Below are positions 39,601-48,984 of a stretch of DNA of 64,000 bases, piece after piece. The stretch is taken from NCBI RefSeq assembly GCF_032362555.1, contig NC_083535.1, positions 4,340,001 through 4,404,000 of the forward strand, in the 5' to 3' direction. The notes below the pieces were generated by a model, which was given only the letters and a program-made list of their open reading frames with translations, was not told where the DNA came from and did no database searches. Both the position numbers and the translations under genes were made by a program. How positions within the stretch are numbered: position 1 is the first letter of the stretch; every line of letters starts with the position of its first letter. Source of the DNA: Amyelois transitella. Taxonomy: Eukaryota; Arthropoda; Insecta; Lepidoptera; Pyralidae.

Positions 39601-42600
39601 TCATTTCGTATATTTCGTATAGATGAATAATTTTCCACACACTTGTTTCAGAGGGATCAAAAGGCAAAATGATATTCAACGTAACGGACGGTCTTCACGA
39701 ATTATCAAAAATAACTTTCCTTATCACAACTAAACCGGTTTCTCTCAAATTAATCAGAAAAAATAACCTAAGAGTGTTTCCTCTCATGAGGGAGCCATTG
39801 AATAACTACTTCCTAATGTCCAAATGCTCAGATTTGACGCGAACGATTATATACAAAGTTGATCGCGCTCCAACACTGGGCAGACTTGTCATGTTGAACG
39901 GAGAAAACCATCACAGGTCAATAAAACAATTCTCCCAACAAGATGTCAATAATTCCGTAGTGTGCTACGAACATACACATCCGTTTTCCGATTTGTATAC
40001 GAATGACTCATTCATTTTCACGGTTGAAGCACCTCTAGCCAAACCGATTACAGATCAAGTTTTTAATATCGATATATCGGTTTCTACCGGAGGATTAGCG
40101 AAATACGTTTACGTGCCTCAAATCAAAGTACAAGAAGGTGATAAAGTGCCAATACATGTGAATGTTACTAATGTTATCGCGTATTTAGAAACGCAGGCTG
40201 GTTTGAGACAGCCGCAGGTAGAGGCGCAATGGTCTCAGCCGGCCCACGGGGAGCTAAAGCCTCCGATGACGTCATTAACCCAGTCACAACTTGAAGGGGG
40301 AGTCGTGAACTATGAACATGACGATTCAGACACCTTACGCGATAAAATCGACATGGCATTGTTTCTATTGCCCGATTATGTCCTCCTTTGTAACATAACT
40401 ATTCCGATACACATAATACCAGTGAATGATCAACCGTTTAGATTGCTAACTGACACGCCGCAGATACAAGTGGTACAAGGCGAGAATTATACCATAACTA
40501 GAAAAGATTTGTTAACTGAAGACGCCGATACTGGGCCATCAGGTATCTTATACGACATTATTAGCGGTCCCACCCAAGGAAGAATAGTGATGTTAGACAA
40601 AAACCAGACTATAGATGAGGCCCAAAGCATAAACAAGTTTACACAAGAAGATATCAATAATGGCAGAGTGATTTACGAACATTCTGGAATGCTGCAAACG
40701 GCCACATTTTATTTCAGAGTTTGGGATGGTCAATTTAAGCCCACGTACACAGTGTTTACAATAGATGTTATACCAGTAATACTCAACGCTACTTCGATGC
40801 GTCCGATCAGCTTGCAGCAAGGTTCGAACGTAGCGACCGTATCTCCAGACCAAATATACATAGAAACGAATGCGGCTATAACAAAAGTTTGGTACAATAT
40901 AACTCGCCAACCTTTGCACGGTATGATCTACGTCGGAAGAAATCCAGTGAACTACTTCTCTCATAAAGATTTAGTCGATAGAGTTGTCATTTACATGCAG
41001 AACGATATGACCACCGCTAACGATAGTTTTGATCTCATAGCGTACGTTCACAATAGTAATTCTACGCGCCCATTTACGATAGGCGTGACAGTTCAGCCTT
41101 TGATGAAACCATTGGGCGATTTGCGAGTCGAAGGCGACAAGGCAAAGATAACTTTGAACATAATGGACGCTACGGGATTGGCCGATTTGACTGCGAGTGA
41201 TCCGGTGTATACGATATTACGTAAACCGAGATACGGTGCGATCAAGAAGATAATTAGAAGTTCTGGGGAGAAAACTAGTGCGAGGGAGAGGGAAGTAGCG
41301 TATTTCACTCATGAAGATATAAAGGCGGGCGTGATATATTACGTTAGTAAAAGGAAACAGGAATTGAACAGTGTCGAGGATAGCTTCAGGTTTCTGTTGG
41401 CGGCATCGATTTTCCAGCCCGCGGCGGGGGATGTCAGGGTGTTTATAGGGAATAGGCCGAAGAAGAATCTGCCGGGGCCCAATGATCCAGAGAGCCATGA
41501 AGGTGTTCCTGTGAGTATTTCGGTTTGTTAAATATATTAATTTCTTTATTTAGCAGAACGTACACTAGTTCGAAGTGGTTTAGAATCAAAAACTGGTGGT
41601 GTGTGAATACTCATCAAAATTTTACACATATGACTTTATTTACAAAGAACAACCTGCACTTGATCTGTTAAAAACAAATTCAAAATCATCTCTACAACTT
41701 TGTTATTATTTTACTTGAAAATTTCTTTAACAAATTAACTGTAGCAGTAAATAACCAATTTTATATTTTTACAGGTAGCAAACGGCGAAACAGCGTCTTA
41801 TTATATGATGATTCTCATGGCGCTCTCTGGTACTGTACTCGCCATTTTAGTGATATTCGGGCTGCTCAAATGCCGCAGATTCTTGCTTCGGGATCAGAAC
41901 GCGTTGGTTAAGATTCACGGGCAAAGCCAGGGGGCGGTTGCTCCTATACCGCTTCCTCGGCCGCCTGATCATTTGATGCCGTCGCCTGCGCAAGGGACGC
42001 CGCCTATCAAACGGTGAGAATGAGAATATAACATTTTGTTAGTCTTTTTTTATTATTATTTACCGATAATAAATAGGGCTCCCCACCAGAGACGTAAAGA
42101 TGGAACCCGTACTTCAACTAAGTCTATAATTCTATCACCTTTTTTTCTTTACGAGTGATTTGAGTTTTATTAGTGGAAAAATAAAAAAAAAATATTTTGA
42201 ATAACATCGACACGACTAGAAGAAGAATTATGCACACAGTCAAACCTTCCTTATAAAACCCTCTTTCCATCGTTTCAAACAGAAACAAAATCCGTCCAAC
42301 TTTCCAGGATTAGCGCATCCATACAGGCAGAGAAAATAGGTGGATAAAGTCTATATGTAGTGAAAAAAATATCTAATACTGTTCGTATTGTGTTGAGACA
42401 AACGATTTAGTTTTCGGAATTAGTTTGTTGTTTTCCAAAGAAGGTTTGTGCAATATTTATCTTTTTTGTATGTGATGTTTTATATTCATTTTGTACAATA
42501 TAGTTACAACAATAACATTTTCATTCAGATACGTGTCATCTGAACAATCGGTGCACACTGGCGCCAGTACCCCCTTGCCTTCGGGCGGCAGCGTCGCGTG

Positions 42601-43334
42601 CAAAGTGACTCCCCTAGCAGACCCCATGCTGCCTGATCTTAACGCTCGCTATCCGTACGGCGCTGACGATCACACTGACGTGAGTAGTAGTCATTGCAAG
42701 AAAAAATTATAAGTCATGACCCTTAACTGGCAGGCTTGCGTAAAGAGAGTGATGTATGTGGTTGAAACCAAAAGTAATGCTGTATTACTTCCGGGCGTTA
42801 GCGAGGTAAAGTGACGCCTCTAGTTATCTGATCGCTCGTTACCCGTACGGCGCGGACGATCATATTCACGTGAGTATTTATTACTGGTGGTGGTGGTACT
42901 GGTGGTACCACGGCTTTGCCCGTGGTAAATGCATGCAAATGGTAAACACATTTTATGTTACAAACTTTACCTCTTTGTAATATTATAAGTTACTAATTTA
43001 TGTATTTAGAATTTATTGTATCAAATAAAATAGGTCAAGAATTTGACAAACAACCTTGAATGAAGAATTATGAATGTGGAAGAAGCGAAATCGTGGCAAG
43101 TGGAAAGATTTATCCCGACAAAACAGCATATAAACTTTTCTCCATTGCCACTTGCCACTTTTGCGGTGTTTTAGAATTCTACAGTATATTGTCTACATTT
43201 TCTTATTGATTGTTGAATTATTATAGGCGGAAGACTGGAGTAGTTACGAAGCGAGCGAGACTGCTTACCCAATCAGAGCGCCGGGCGTGGCGCCCGCGAA
43301 TCCGATGCTTCGACGCAACCAATACTGGGTCTGA
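21611..43334 (+). CDS. kon: Kon-tiki / chondroitin sulfate proteoglycan 4 (NG2)
   Basis: Complete gene, 24 coding exons, 2355 residues: 21611-21665, 21882-22018, 22347-22493, 22851-22994, 23088-23269, 23765-23972, 26542-26697, 27124-27351, 27813-28103, 28752-28949, 30652-30758, 32016-32151, 32815-32990, 33152-33311, 33443-34648, 35136-35317, 36137-36290, 36588-37079, 37447-37642, 39174-39329, 39652-41510, 41775-42013, 42529-42679, 43227-43334. All junctions are GT-AG and phases agree; lengths sum to 7068. Order: signal peptide (MELFLILSFVSLVSAYDK), two laminin-G domains, a Cys-rich segment, about fifteen CSPG repeats, one membrane helix near 2200-2221, a 134-residue tail ending QYWV. The length and C-terminus match vertebrate CSPG4. 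In flies kon acts at the cell surface in muscle-tendon targeting and glia, with integrins and the PDZ protein Grip; that role is transferred by homology. The ATG at 21611 is chosen for its signal peptide and clean splice. Introns are loaded with repeats. Confidence 0.97.
22222..22315 (+). repeat. Repeat family A fragment in kon intron 2
   Basis: Matches the central-right part of the 60942-61206 copy: GGCTAGCGACCTGTCATTAT, then TTTTTGGCTCTGCCCTGTAT. Short and diverged, it ends shortly before exon 3. Confidence 0.5.
24850..25065 (-). repeat. Family B internal fragment in kon intron 6
   Basis: On the - strand it reads CCCGGTTGCATCCGCATC, then GAAAGGAACCCCGGGGTG and TTTTTGCTATGATCCC. This parallels 59170-59235 (CTTGGTTGCATCCTCACC ... 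GAGGAGCCCGCGG ... GGCCATGGATCC). The 118-codon + strand frame across it is explained by this repeat and is not called as a gene. Confidence 0.55.
25205..25250 (+). repeat. Family C 3' end in kon intron 6
   Basis: TAGTCTCTGCCTACCCCTTC followed by GGGAAAGAGGTGTGATTTAT; the same 3' end as at 19330-19391. Confidence 0.6.
25880..26220 (+). repeat. Family B copy in kon intron 6
   Basis: A longer copy containing TATTGGATCATGG, GTTGCCTGGACG and GGTTCCCTCACGATGTTTTC, then GAAAATTGAACC, in the same order as at 62-262 and 58990-59450. It fills part of the 2.5-kb intron between exons 6 and 7. Confidence 0.6.
28425..28640 (-). repeat. Repeat family A copy in kon intron 9
   Basis: Reverse-oriented, nearly complete copy. 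On the + strand it starts at the tail end (ATACATATAATCACGACTAT, then CCCTTCCGGGATAGG) and runs to CGCCTTTTACGACATCCATG and TTGTATTGGTGC, near the head of the unit. It matches 60942-61206 throughout. Confidence 0.75.
28950..30651 (+). other. kon intron 10 with repeat fragments
   Basis: A 1.7-kb intron. It contains a family A 3' part at about 29620-29722 (AGCTGAATGTGGCCTTACTG, then ACGTAAGGGATAAGGACGTG) and a family C 3' part at 30395-30610. The rest is AT-rich and shows nothing further. Confidence 0.6.
30395..30610 (+). repeat. Family C 3' coding end, LINE-like
   Basis: A 64-codon frame ends EVMNVDQAKEVCTDRG and a stop, followed by TGATTTTATGTATGTGTG. The same MNVD-x-AK sequence recurs at 63000-63190 (VMNVDLAKDVY) and, damaged, at 43050-43110. 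I read it as the C-terminal end of a non-LTR element protein plus its tail; the clade was not determined. Confidence 0.55.
30943..31633 (+). mobile_element. Family D element with 9-bp target duplication
   Basis: A 691-bp element in kon intron 11 flanked by TATACTATA at 30934-30942 and 31634-31642. It begins TAATATTATAAAGCTGAAGA followed by a GTTT run, contains AAACTACTGAACCGATTGG, and ends CGCGGACGAAGTCGCGGGC then ACAGCTAG. A 197-bp relative with the same ends and its own duplication lies at 59466-59662. No coding sequence is visible, so it is non-autonomous. Shared ends with different lengths suggest internal deletion; the class is unsettled between Helitron-like and retroposed elements. Confidence 0.75.
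31741..31940 (+). repeat. Family A and B fragments in kon intron 11
   Basis: ACACCTGGCTAGTAACCTGT, then CACTATTTGAATCTCAATTT resembles family A up to about 31830 (ATAGACGTAACTATATG). Next, CATCTGGCAGGATATGTAGG and CGTCACGACGCTTACACTCA resemble a worn family B end. Both are short and diverged. Confidence 0.4.
32585..32770 (+). mobile_element. Short Helitron-like element
   Basis: A 186-bp unit in kon intron 12 starting TCACTACATAGTATAAAACA and ending GAAGCCGGGGCGGGTCGCTA then G. It sits between A and T (AAAA|TC...CTAG|TAAA), as Helitrons do: TC start, CTAG end, no target duplication. It is non-coding and therefore non-autonomous. Similar short elements are known to me as widespread in Lepidoptera. 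Confidence 0.75.
34715..34795 (+). repeat. LINE-like 3' fragment in kon intron 15
   Basis: Contains ATACAAATGTATAGCACAAT and TGGCGGACTTAATGCTGGAA, matching the reverse-strand piece at 17817-17893 over about 70 bases. Confidence 0.6.
35396..35801. mobile_element. 406-bp TIR element (MITE) in kon intron 16
   Basis: Long terminal inverted repeats: GAGATTGTCTAAGCTAAAGT continuing GACGCGCCCCAC on the left, and the same with one difference (GCTGAAG) read inward from 35801. TA lies on each side (35394-35395, 35802-35803), fitting a Tc1/mariner-type target. The arms are about 32 bp. No coding capacity is seen, so it depends on a transposase elsewhere. Confidence 0.88.
37715..38895 (+). repeat. Family A copy split by a transposon (kon intron 19)
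   Basis: The left half is at 37715-37869 (GTGCCGTGTGGTTTCCAGTA ... CCTGTCACTATTTGAATGTC) and the right half at 38784-38895 (GTCATTAAGCC ... AAGGGATATAGACGTGACTA). Placed together they follow the uninterrupted order of the full-length copy at 60942-61206, so the middle piece (37870-38783) was inserted later. Confidence 0.85.
37870..38783. mobile_element. 914-bp TIR element nested in family A
   Basis: It starts GGGTACCGGACA and ends with the exact inverse TGTCCGGTACCC. TA lies on both sides (37868-37869, 38784-38785). Weaker similarity continues inward (AAGTTGTGTTTTAAAATAAAG against a matching stretch from the right). Copies of GACGTCA lie inside each half (near 38062 and 38605). There is no transposase, so it is non-autonomous. 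The superfamily was not identified; TA duplication suggests Tc1/mariner-like, but the terminal bases are not the usual CAGT. Confidence 0.85.
39465..39560 (-). repeat. Family B fragment in kon intron 20
   Basis: ATATCGTGAGGAAATCTGCA, then TTAGACGTGCAGCCATGTG is the reverse complement of the TGCAGGTTTCCTCACGAT region of family B. Confidence 0.5.
42788..42869 (+). pseudogene. Decayed duplicate of kon coding exon 23
   Basis: This intronic segment aligns with the 3' half of exon 23 (42529-42679), offset by 190 bases. It contains GTAAAGTGACGCCTCTAG against GCAAAGTGACTCCCCTAG, then CTCGTTACCCGTACGGCGC against CTCGCTATCCGTACGGCGC, and ends at the same gtgagta donor. About 38 of the last 44 bases match. 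Several differences are synonymous in the exon's frame (CGC/CGT, TAT/TAC, GCT/GCG, CAC/CAT). An internal deletion breaks the frame and no acceptor is visible, so it is unlikely to be used. Confidence 0.8.
42885..43110 (+). repeat. GGT-rich simple repeat and family C remnant
   Basis: A short TGG/TGGTAC run at about 42888-42912 is followed, near 43050-43110, by GAATTATGAATGTGGAAGAA, then GCGAAATCGTGGCAAGTGG, a damaged copy of the family C coding end (compare 30395-30610). Both lie in kon intron 23. Confidence 0.45.
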
Positions 43335-44136
43335 CCCAAGGACACATTCACACTGCCTAGGGTTCCTAAACCTGGTAAATATTAAAAATGTTATTATTTT
43401 TATGTTTAGGACAAAATATCGATATAAATTCCTGGTTCAATCTGTTTTTACTCTTGTGTTTAGGCCATTAGAAATTTGTAAATTCCTTATGGTTGTGATT
43501 GCGCCATTGGAAATACCATTACGTATTTTCAATTGTGTCAGTCACTTTTTATTTTCTTTGATTAGAAGATACGATAATAATTCGAAGAAATAAGGATGTC
43601 TATTTACAATCGGACCAAACACAAGTTAACTGCCTTCTTTATTGTAGATGTCAAAGTAAATTAAGTTATTTAAATGTTTATTCATTAGAGATATAATGTG
43701 CTTCGATACAAATTACAAATAGTTATAATTTCGTTATAAGATCTTATATATAAAATTATTCGGTCACAATGTTCGTTCTTGTACTCCTCCGAAACGGTTT
43801 AACCGATTCTTATGAAATTTTGTGAGCATATCGAGTAGGTCTGAGAATCGGACAACATCTATTTTTCGTACCCCTTAGTGATAAGGGTTGTCCATCCTTA
43901 ACATTTATTTTAACTAGAAATTACTTAAATGAAATAATTATATGGCAAAACAACGTTTGCCGGGACAGCTAGCAGTATATGTATTTTTTATCATTGTTCC
44001 AGTAACGCTGACACAAAACTCAGGATGCGTGACGTTAACCCGTCGTTTGCAAGAGAGACGGGTCGAGTTGGTCCCGACGCCGTTCCTACTCAGCAACTAC
44101 AAGGTTAAACATGCCAACAGAGAGGTCACCTTGTAA
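43335..44136 (+). other. Possible spliced 3' extension of kon
   Basis: After the kon TGA the frame stays open for 13 codons (beginning PKDTFTLPRVPKP) to a donor-like CCTG|gtaaat at 43374. A good acceptor (tttttatcattgttccag) ends at 44002. Joining them keeps the phase and gives 45 more codons from VTLTQNSGCV to REVTL, stop at 44134-44136. This could be 3' UTR splicing, a readthrough product or coincidence. The QYWV end shows that the normal stop is functional. Confidence 0.35.
43745..43972 (-). repeat. Repeat family E copy, reverse oriented
   Basis: On the - strand it starts at CTAGCTGTCCCGGCAAACGT and runs to GAACATTGTGACCGAATAAT and TATATATAAG. It matches 12010-12233 closely in opposite orientation. 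It lies between the kon stop and the possible extra 3' exon. Confidence 0.75.
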
Positions 44137-47100
44137 GCTGTCTTACATTACCATATTTTTGACAATCTGCCACCCCCTTATTCACAAATGTTGATAAGCT
44201 ATAGGTCTTATTAACTCTCTCTTTCTATCAATTCGGATAGCCAACAAGATAGTAAGAGATAATAGATAAGACAAGTCTTTTCAGGCTTCGTGAATAGACC
44301 TCCCCATCGTACTGTTTAAAATATTTGTTATTTAAAATGAGGCATGCGAGCATGCCTTTACAAAAAATTAACAGCGAAAAACACGATTTGTGTCTTTTAA
44401 TCCAACGAATATCGTTTATGACGAATATTATTGATGGTTTGCCGTTACATGTTACCTATCGAATTTAGTAATATATAATTACAGTTTTCGACATAGTTTT
44501 AGACATAACGAAATATTGCAATGTTTTTGATGAAGTGTGGACAGGAGCAAATATCGTTATGAAGGAACAGTTACTGGATTGAAAGTAATAATTTTGTTTC
44601 AACAGCACATTTGTGATTTTAGTCAGGTTTCACAAAGCGTGATAAAGTACAAATTCTTTACTGTAATAGAGATGACAATGAATAAATAGGGCATTCAAAA
44701 AAGGCGACCGTATCGCGTTCTGTCTACTTATAATTTTATTCAAATATTACGTTAGTACACACACATTAGTATTAACTTTTAACGAAATTTGGTCTTGGTC
44801 ACTTCTCCGAGCAAAATGTAAAGACAGGAAAATTGTCGACGGGTTTGTATGCGTTGTGAGTAGAAAAAGATCGTGTCATTGCGTTTAGTATTAGAATAGA
44901 GGTTAGATAGTTCTAGTGATAAATTTTGAAAGTATTTATAGTCCACAGGTTAATTTGATAATAGTAAGAAAATTGAGTAAAATCAGAAAATATTTTTTCA
45001 CTCTTTTGGTAATTTTCCAAAATCCATGATGTTTTTGTTTTAATTATTTCATATTGCTTCTACCATGTTAACTATATTAAATTTCGCATTGAATAGATTA
45101 CAATACAGGTCGGTCGCACGCACAAACTTATTTTTTTGAGTAACTTTCTTTTTACTCTTACCACCTAATTAAAATTACATTGTGTACCAAAATAGACATA
45201 GTTTAATAGATTTATAATGGATTCTCAAATTGCAATAAAAACAGAAGCCTCATCGCGTATAAATGCGCTTGTAATTACAGTACAAGATATATTTTTAAAT
45301 TTATACATCGCTTAGAGTAGTATACGCCTATGACTATTGAATCTGGCTTTATTCTTTATTATAGTTACGAATTATATCAGCTCTAATAACACTAATAGTA
45401 AGTATAAGTATTATTTTAAGCCAGTTATCCATTAGATGTACCATCGAGGTATCGGGTGGATGACTGGTTATATTTTAGTATTGCAGTATTCAAATGTTTA
45501 TTTACTAGTTTTAGTGGCTACTGTACTAAAATATCCTATTACATATTACCTCATACCATTGAACAGACTGGATTTTATAAGTAATCTGAGCAATAATATA
45601 AATGTATGAAAAGTCCAGACTTGAATTCGCGATTTCAACATGTTTAGGTTTGTTATAAGCCATTGCTTGATTTCCTTTTAACGTCGCTACTGGTGGTAGC
45701 CCTCAGATGAGGCAAAAATGGTCAGGCATGAATTACATAAACCAAATAAAGAAATGTGATCAGATCTTCGTTTGCAACAGTAAACAATACACAAATATGC
45801 CAATGATAGTGCCAAAGCGATACGTATATACACTAGTTTATTATTCGTTAATATTTTAGACTAATTTTATTAAAGGTTAATTTAGATTAAGCCCTCCTAA
45901 TGCAACCTAAGTTAATGTTAACGGATAATTTTTAATATGTTGAAACTCTTTGTTAGATAAGTGTGCCATTGAAGATGACTTAGTTTGTACTTAAAGTATT
46001 TTATATTATAGGTTTAGCGCTTAATTAAAGTGGTACCGGGATTTTATTCGTGACTTAAATTTCAAAATGATTGATTTTCTTGTTAATTTTAAATACATAT
46101 AGATGCAGACACTTAAATGACATGTATTTTCATACCTAGGTACCTATTTAGCCAAACGCTAGAAGTATAAATATGTTGCCAATATAACGATTTTATACTA
46201 AAAAAATAACTTATTTTATTGGGTAAAATTAATACATTGAAAATTTATATCTTAAAATGTTTAAATAAAATAATGTTAATATGAATTATACTCGCTTTGT
46301 CTATGAAAAAACATGGTGAAAGTTAATTTTCTTACAAAGTTTAACTTTTGTAGCATCGTAATTTTAAAATTGTCTCATCGAAGCGTAAGTATATCAGCGC
46401 CGTATAGACATGACGTCTAACAAGACGATTGGTCTGCTTTTCGTCCGTAGTACAAACCAATAGTATTCTTACGCTCTGTAAAAAAGTGCCTAGTTTCGTA
46501 GTTCTGTGTAAGGTTTCGTGTTTCATAGACTTGTTTAAGGTAGGGCTCATAGCATTTATAGAGATATATTAAGTATCAAGTTGGCTATCGCATGAGAGTT
46601 TTATACAGTGCCAATTTTATTTTATTTTCTAAATTATCACAAAGACTTGGACTCATTTGTGAGTATATTTATTTTGTGTCATTTTGCCCATTTTGCCAAA
46701 GCTTGTATACAAGATTGACGTGAAAAATAAGAAAAAAAAAACAATCGAAAATACTCAATTTAAATGTTCTTAAGTACTTTAGCATTTTGTATGGAGTGAA
46801 TTACGAAATAAACGAATCAATAATAATAATATATATAATATAATAGTCGGGTCTTTTGTAAAAAAAGCTTTGATATTCTTTGTGAAATATATAAATGGTA
46901 ACGAATTTGTAATCAAAAGTACGCATAAATTGTTATTACCTAATCGATTTTTGACATTTTGTAGTTTTACCATTCATTATTATGAAAAAATATGAAATTA
47001 AAAAAATGTTCCTAATTGAAAATAAAATTTCCGTACATAAGTAAGTAACAGCACTTTAAATCGTTTCTTTTCATTGTATTTGGAGCCACTTTTTGTGTAC

Positions 47101-48984
47101 CTATTTAGTATATTGTCGTCTGAGGTTAATTTCAGAGTGACGCGATTAAAATAGCGCGTTTGACCACATGACCGCTGTTAGACGAGTTTTAGTGTCACAC
47201 GTTGGTGCAATCATGCGCTACGAAGCGCAATTCACGGACGGCGTGTTTAAATCAATATGTACCGCAATTACTATCCAGTTTGGACGTAGAGGACAATCTC
47301 TGAAATCAGCCTTAGAGACTTTGTCGGCCAAGTCATTGTTAAGGGTCCAAGTCTGCCCCTTATTCAACGCCTTAAAAGCCGCCGCACGTATACCGAAGGC
47401 GGAGCATGGAGACGTGCAATATGTGACGGCTTTTAGGGATGCAGTACTATAGATGAAATATAAGTGGGACTGGTGAGTTGTAAATGCAATTTTTTTTTAA
47501 GAACTTTGTTTTATTTCACCCAATTGCTAAAAAGCAACTGACTGACAACTTGATCGGATTTTATTGAAAGCAATACCTATAGAATGTTAAGGCTGGCTTT
47601 CAACTAGTTTCTTGATATTAAAAATAAAAAAATATTTGGTATTTTTCATACTGAAATTCGGATAGTTAAAAATTTTAGCCTAAAAATCTGTTGTTCTTTA
47701 CAATGCGCTTTGGACAAAAATATTTAGTGGTACAAAATGTTCCTGTTTTCACGTTAATCACACCCCAAGAACACATTGACCAAATTCTAGTTTTCCATTT
47801 AAATAAATACAATTTATAAACATTTGATTATTTGACGGTAGTTTTAAGCCGGCCTTTTTGAAATATTCTAGTTCTTACCCACTGCGCCAAATTCGACGTG
47901 CCATAATGTTGTTAAATTTAAATAAGGTTGAATAAGAGGCTTAGGCCGAACTCAATTTTGAAGCATGTTTCTCAATATATAATGAACCCATACTGGCTGG
48001 ATAAGCTTCCTATTTTAACTAACCCATTTATAAAATAAATAATTACCTGTAAAAATTTGAAAAAATCATACCTGTCAATATGAGTTCAGCCTAAATAGTC
48101 CATCAAGATCAAGCTGCAGGTCGATTTTGAGTTGTTTTGTTTAGAGATTAAGAGCTTATCTTGTTGGACGAAGCCTTATTCGTTGCATTTTTTAAGAGGG
48201 TTTGTTTCATAAGACGATATGAATACGCATTAATTTATACCATTTTAGGTAATAAATGGATTTTTAATAAATAACAAAAACTATGTAGCATTTTATTCAA
48301 CTCCCGTTTTATTCATATAATGGTATTTAGTCTTATGTGAGATTATGTACATTAACAATTTATCTTAAATATTAATTGTCCCCGAAATACAAGTCAATGT
48401 ACTTCGTAATATTTATTTTGCCACTTACAAATAAGTAATTACTCTATTACTGATTGTTGCTATAGCTATAATGAATAGCAACGATTCTTAAAATAATCAA
48501 ATGATTACCCAGTACAAATAACGTACACATTATGTTTTTAACGGTAACAAGGCGGGAATCCTTATCATTACAAGCAGATGAACTTAAATATCACACATTT
48601 CATCTGATCTCGTTTAACAGAATATTGGAACATCATAGTTACTTTATACGTATAATAATGTTTGTGTATGTGTAGCTTTAATTGAGAGAATTTACATCTC
48701 ACTGCAGGACCTATGCCTGTTTATTTCTAAATACATAATTGATTTACTAGATATCAGCTACCAGTCGGAATTAATACAATGTTGCAAAAAATGGGGTAAT
48801 TCAGTGGAATTAAACATATTTTTTTACAAATTTATCTGATTGATTTCAAATGTATTATCGTCCATGACGTCCCTACTCGTACCAACAAAGCGACGTCGAT
48901 ACTTAATTACATAAATACACGAACCTAATTCATGTACACCACGAGAAACACCCTATTTAAAGACATCTAAATAAAATTCAGTCT
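44137..48984. other. Intergenic between kon and the CRAL-TRIO gene
   Basis: The two genes converge here, so this region holds both 3' UTRs. AATAAA words at 44683 and 45235 (+ strand) are candidate kon poly(A) signals, and an AATAAA on the - strand at 48412-48417 is a candidate for the CRAL-TRIO gene. Apart from the GC-richer open stretch at 47168-47452 I see no coding sequence. Confidence 0.5.
47168..47452 (+). other. Unassigned GC-richer open frame (94 codons)
   Basis: An ATG-initiated frame beginning MTAVRRVLVSHVGAIMRYEA and ending VTAFRDAVL lies in otherwise AT-rich DNA. I do not recognise the protein. The opposite strand is also open over most of the same interval (a frame containing NKGQTWTLNNDLADKVSKAD), so the strand is undecided. 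It has no visible splice context or poly(A) signal close by. It could be a fragment of an unknown mobile element, a retroposed piece or a small gene. Confidence 0.25.

Larger units (their letters stand above)
27813..41510 (+). other. kon: kon exons 9-21: about fifteen CSPG repeats
   Basis: Each repeat ends in a variant of FTQxDIxxGxVxYxH. I count fifteen such ends, for example VDSFTQQDINAGVISYVH (exon 12), IATFSQDDINKNLVLFKH (exon 15), AFTFTQLDVAAGRVAYRH (exon 16), IKQFSQQDVNNSVVCYEH and INKFTQEDINNGRVIYEH (exon 21). Vertebrate CSPG4 is described with the same number. Exons 15 (402 codons) and 21 (about 620 codons) are unusually large and intron-free, while the repeats in exons 9-14 and 16-20 are split by introns. 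Many Asn-X-Ser/Thr sites suggest N-glycosylation of the ectodomain. Confidence 0.88.
41775..43334 (+). other. kon: kon exons 22-24: membrane helix and cytoplasmic tail
   Basis: Exon 22 holds the transmembrane helix MMILMALSGTVLAILVIFGL followed by the stop-transfer KCRR. Exons 22-24 encode a Pro-rich tail. The last exon ends NPMLRRNQYWV then TGA at 43332-43334. QYWV is the PDZ ligand of vertebrate NG2, bound by GRIP1 and MUPP1, so Grip-type binding is a reasonable inference. The stop is TGA followed by C, a context known to favour readthrough. Confidence 0.93.

Noticed and set aside
43942..44136. Independent 64-codon gene starting MAKQRLPGQL
   Set aside because: Its first codons lie in the end of a family E repeat. 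Only the part after the acceptor at 44002 looks exon-like, so it is treated as a possible kon 3' exon.
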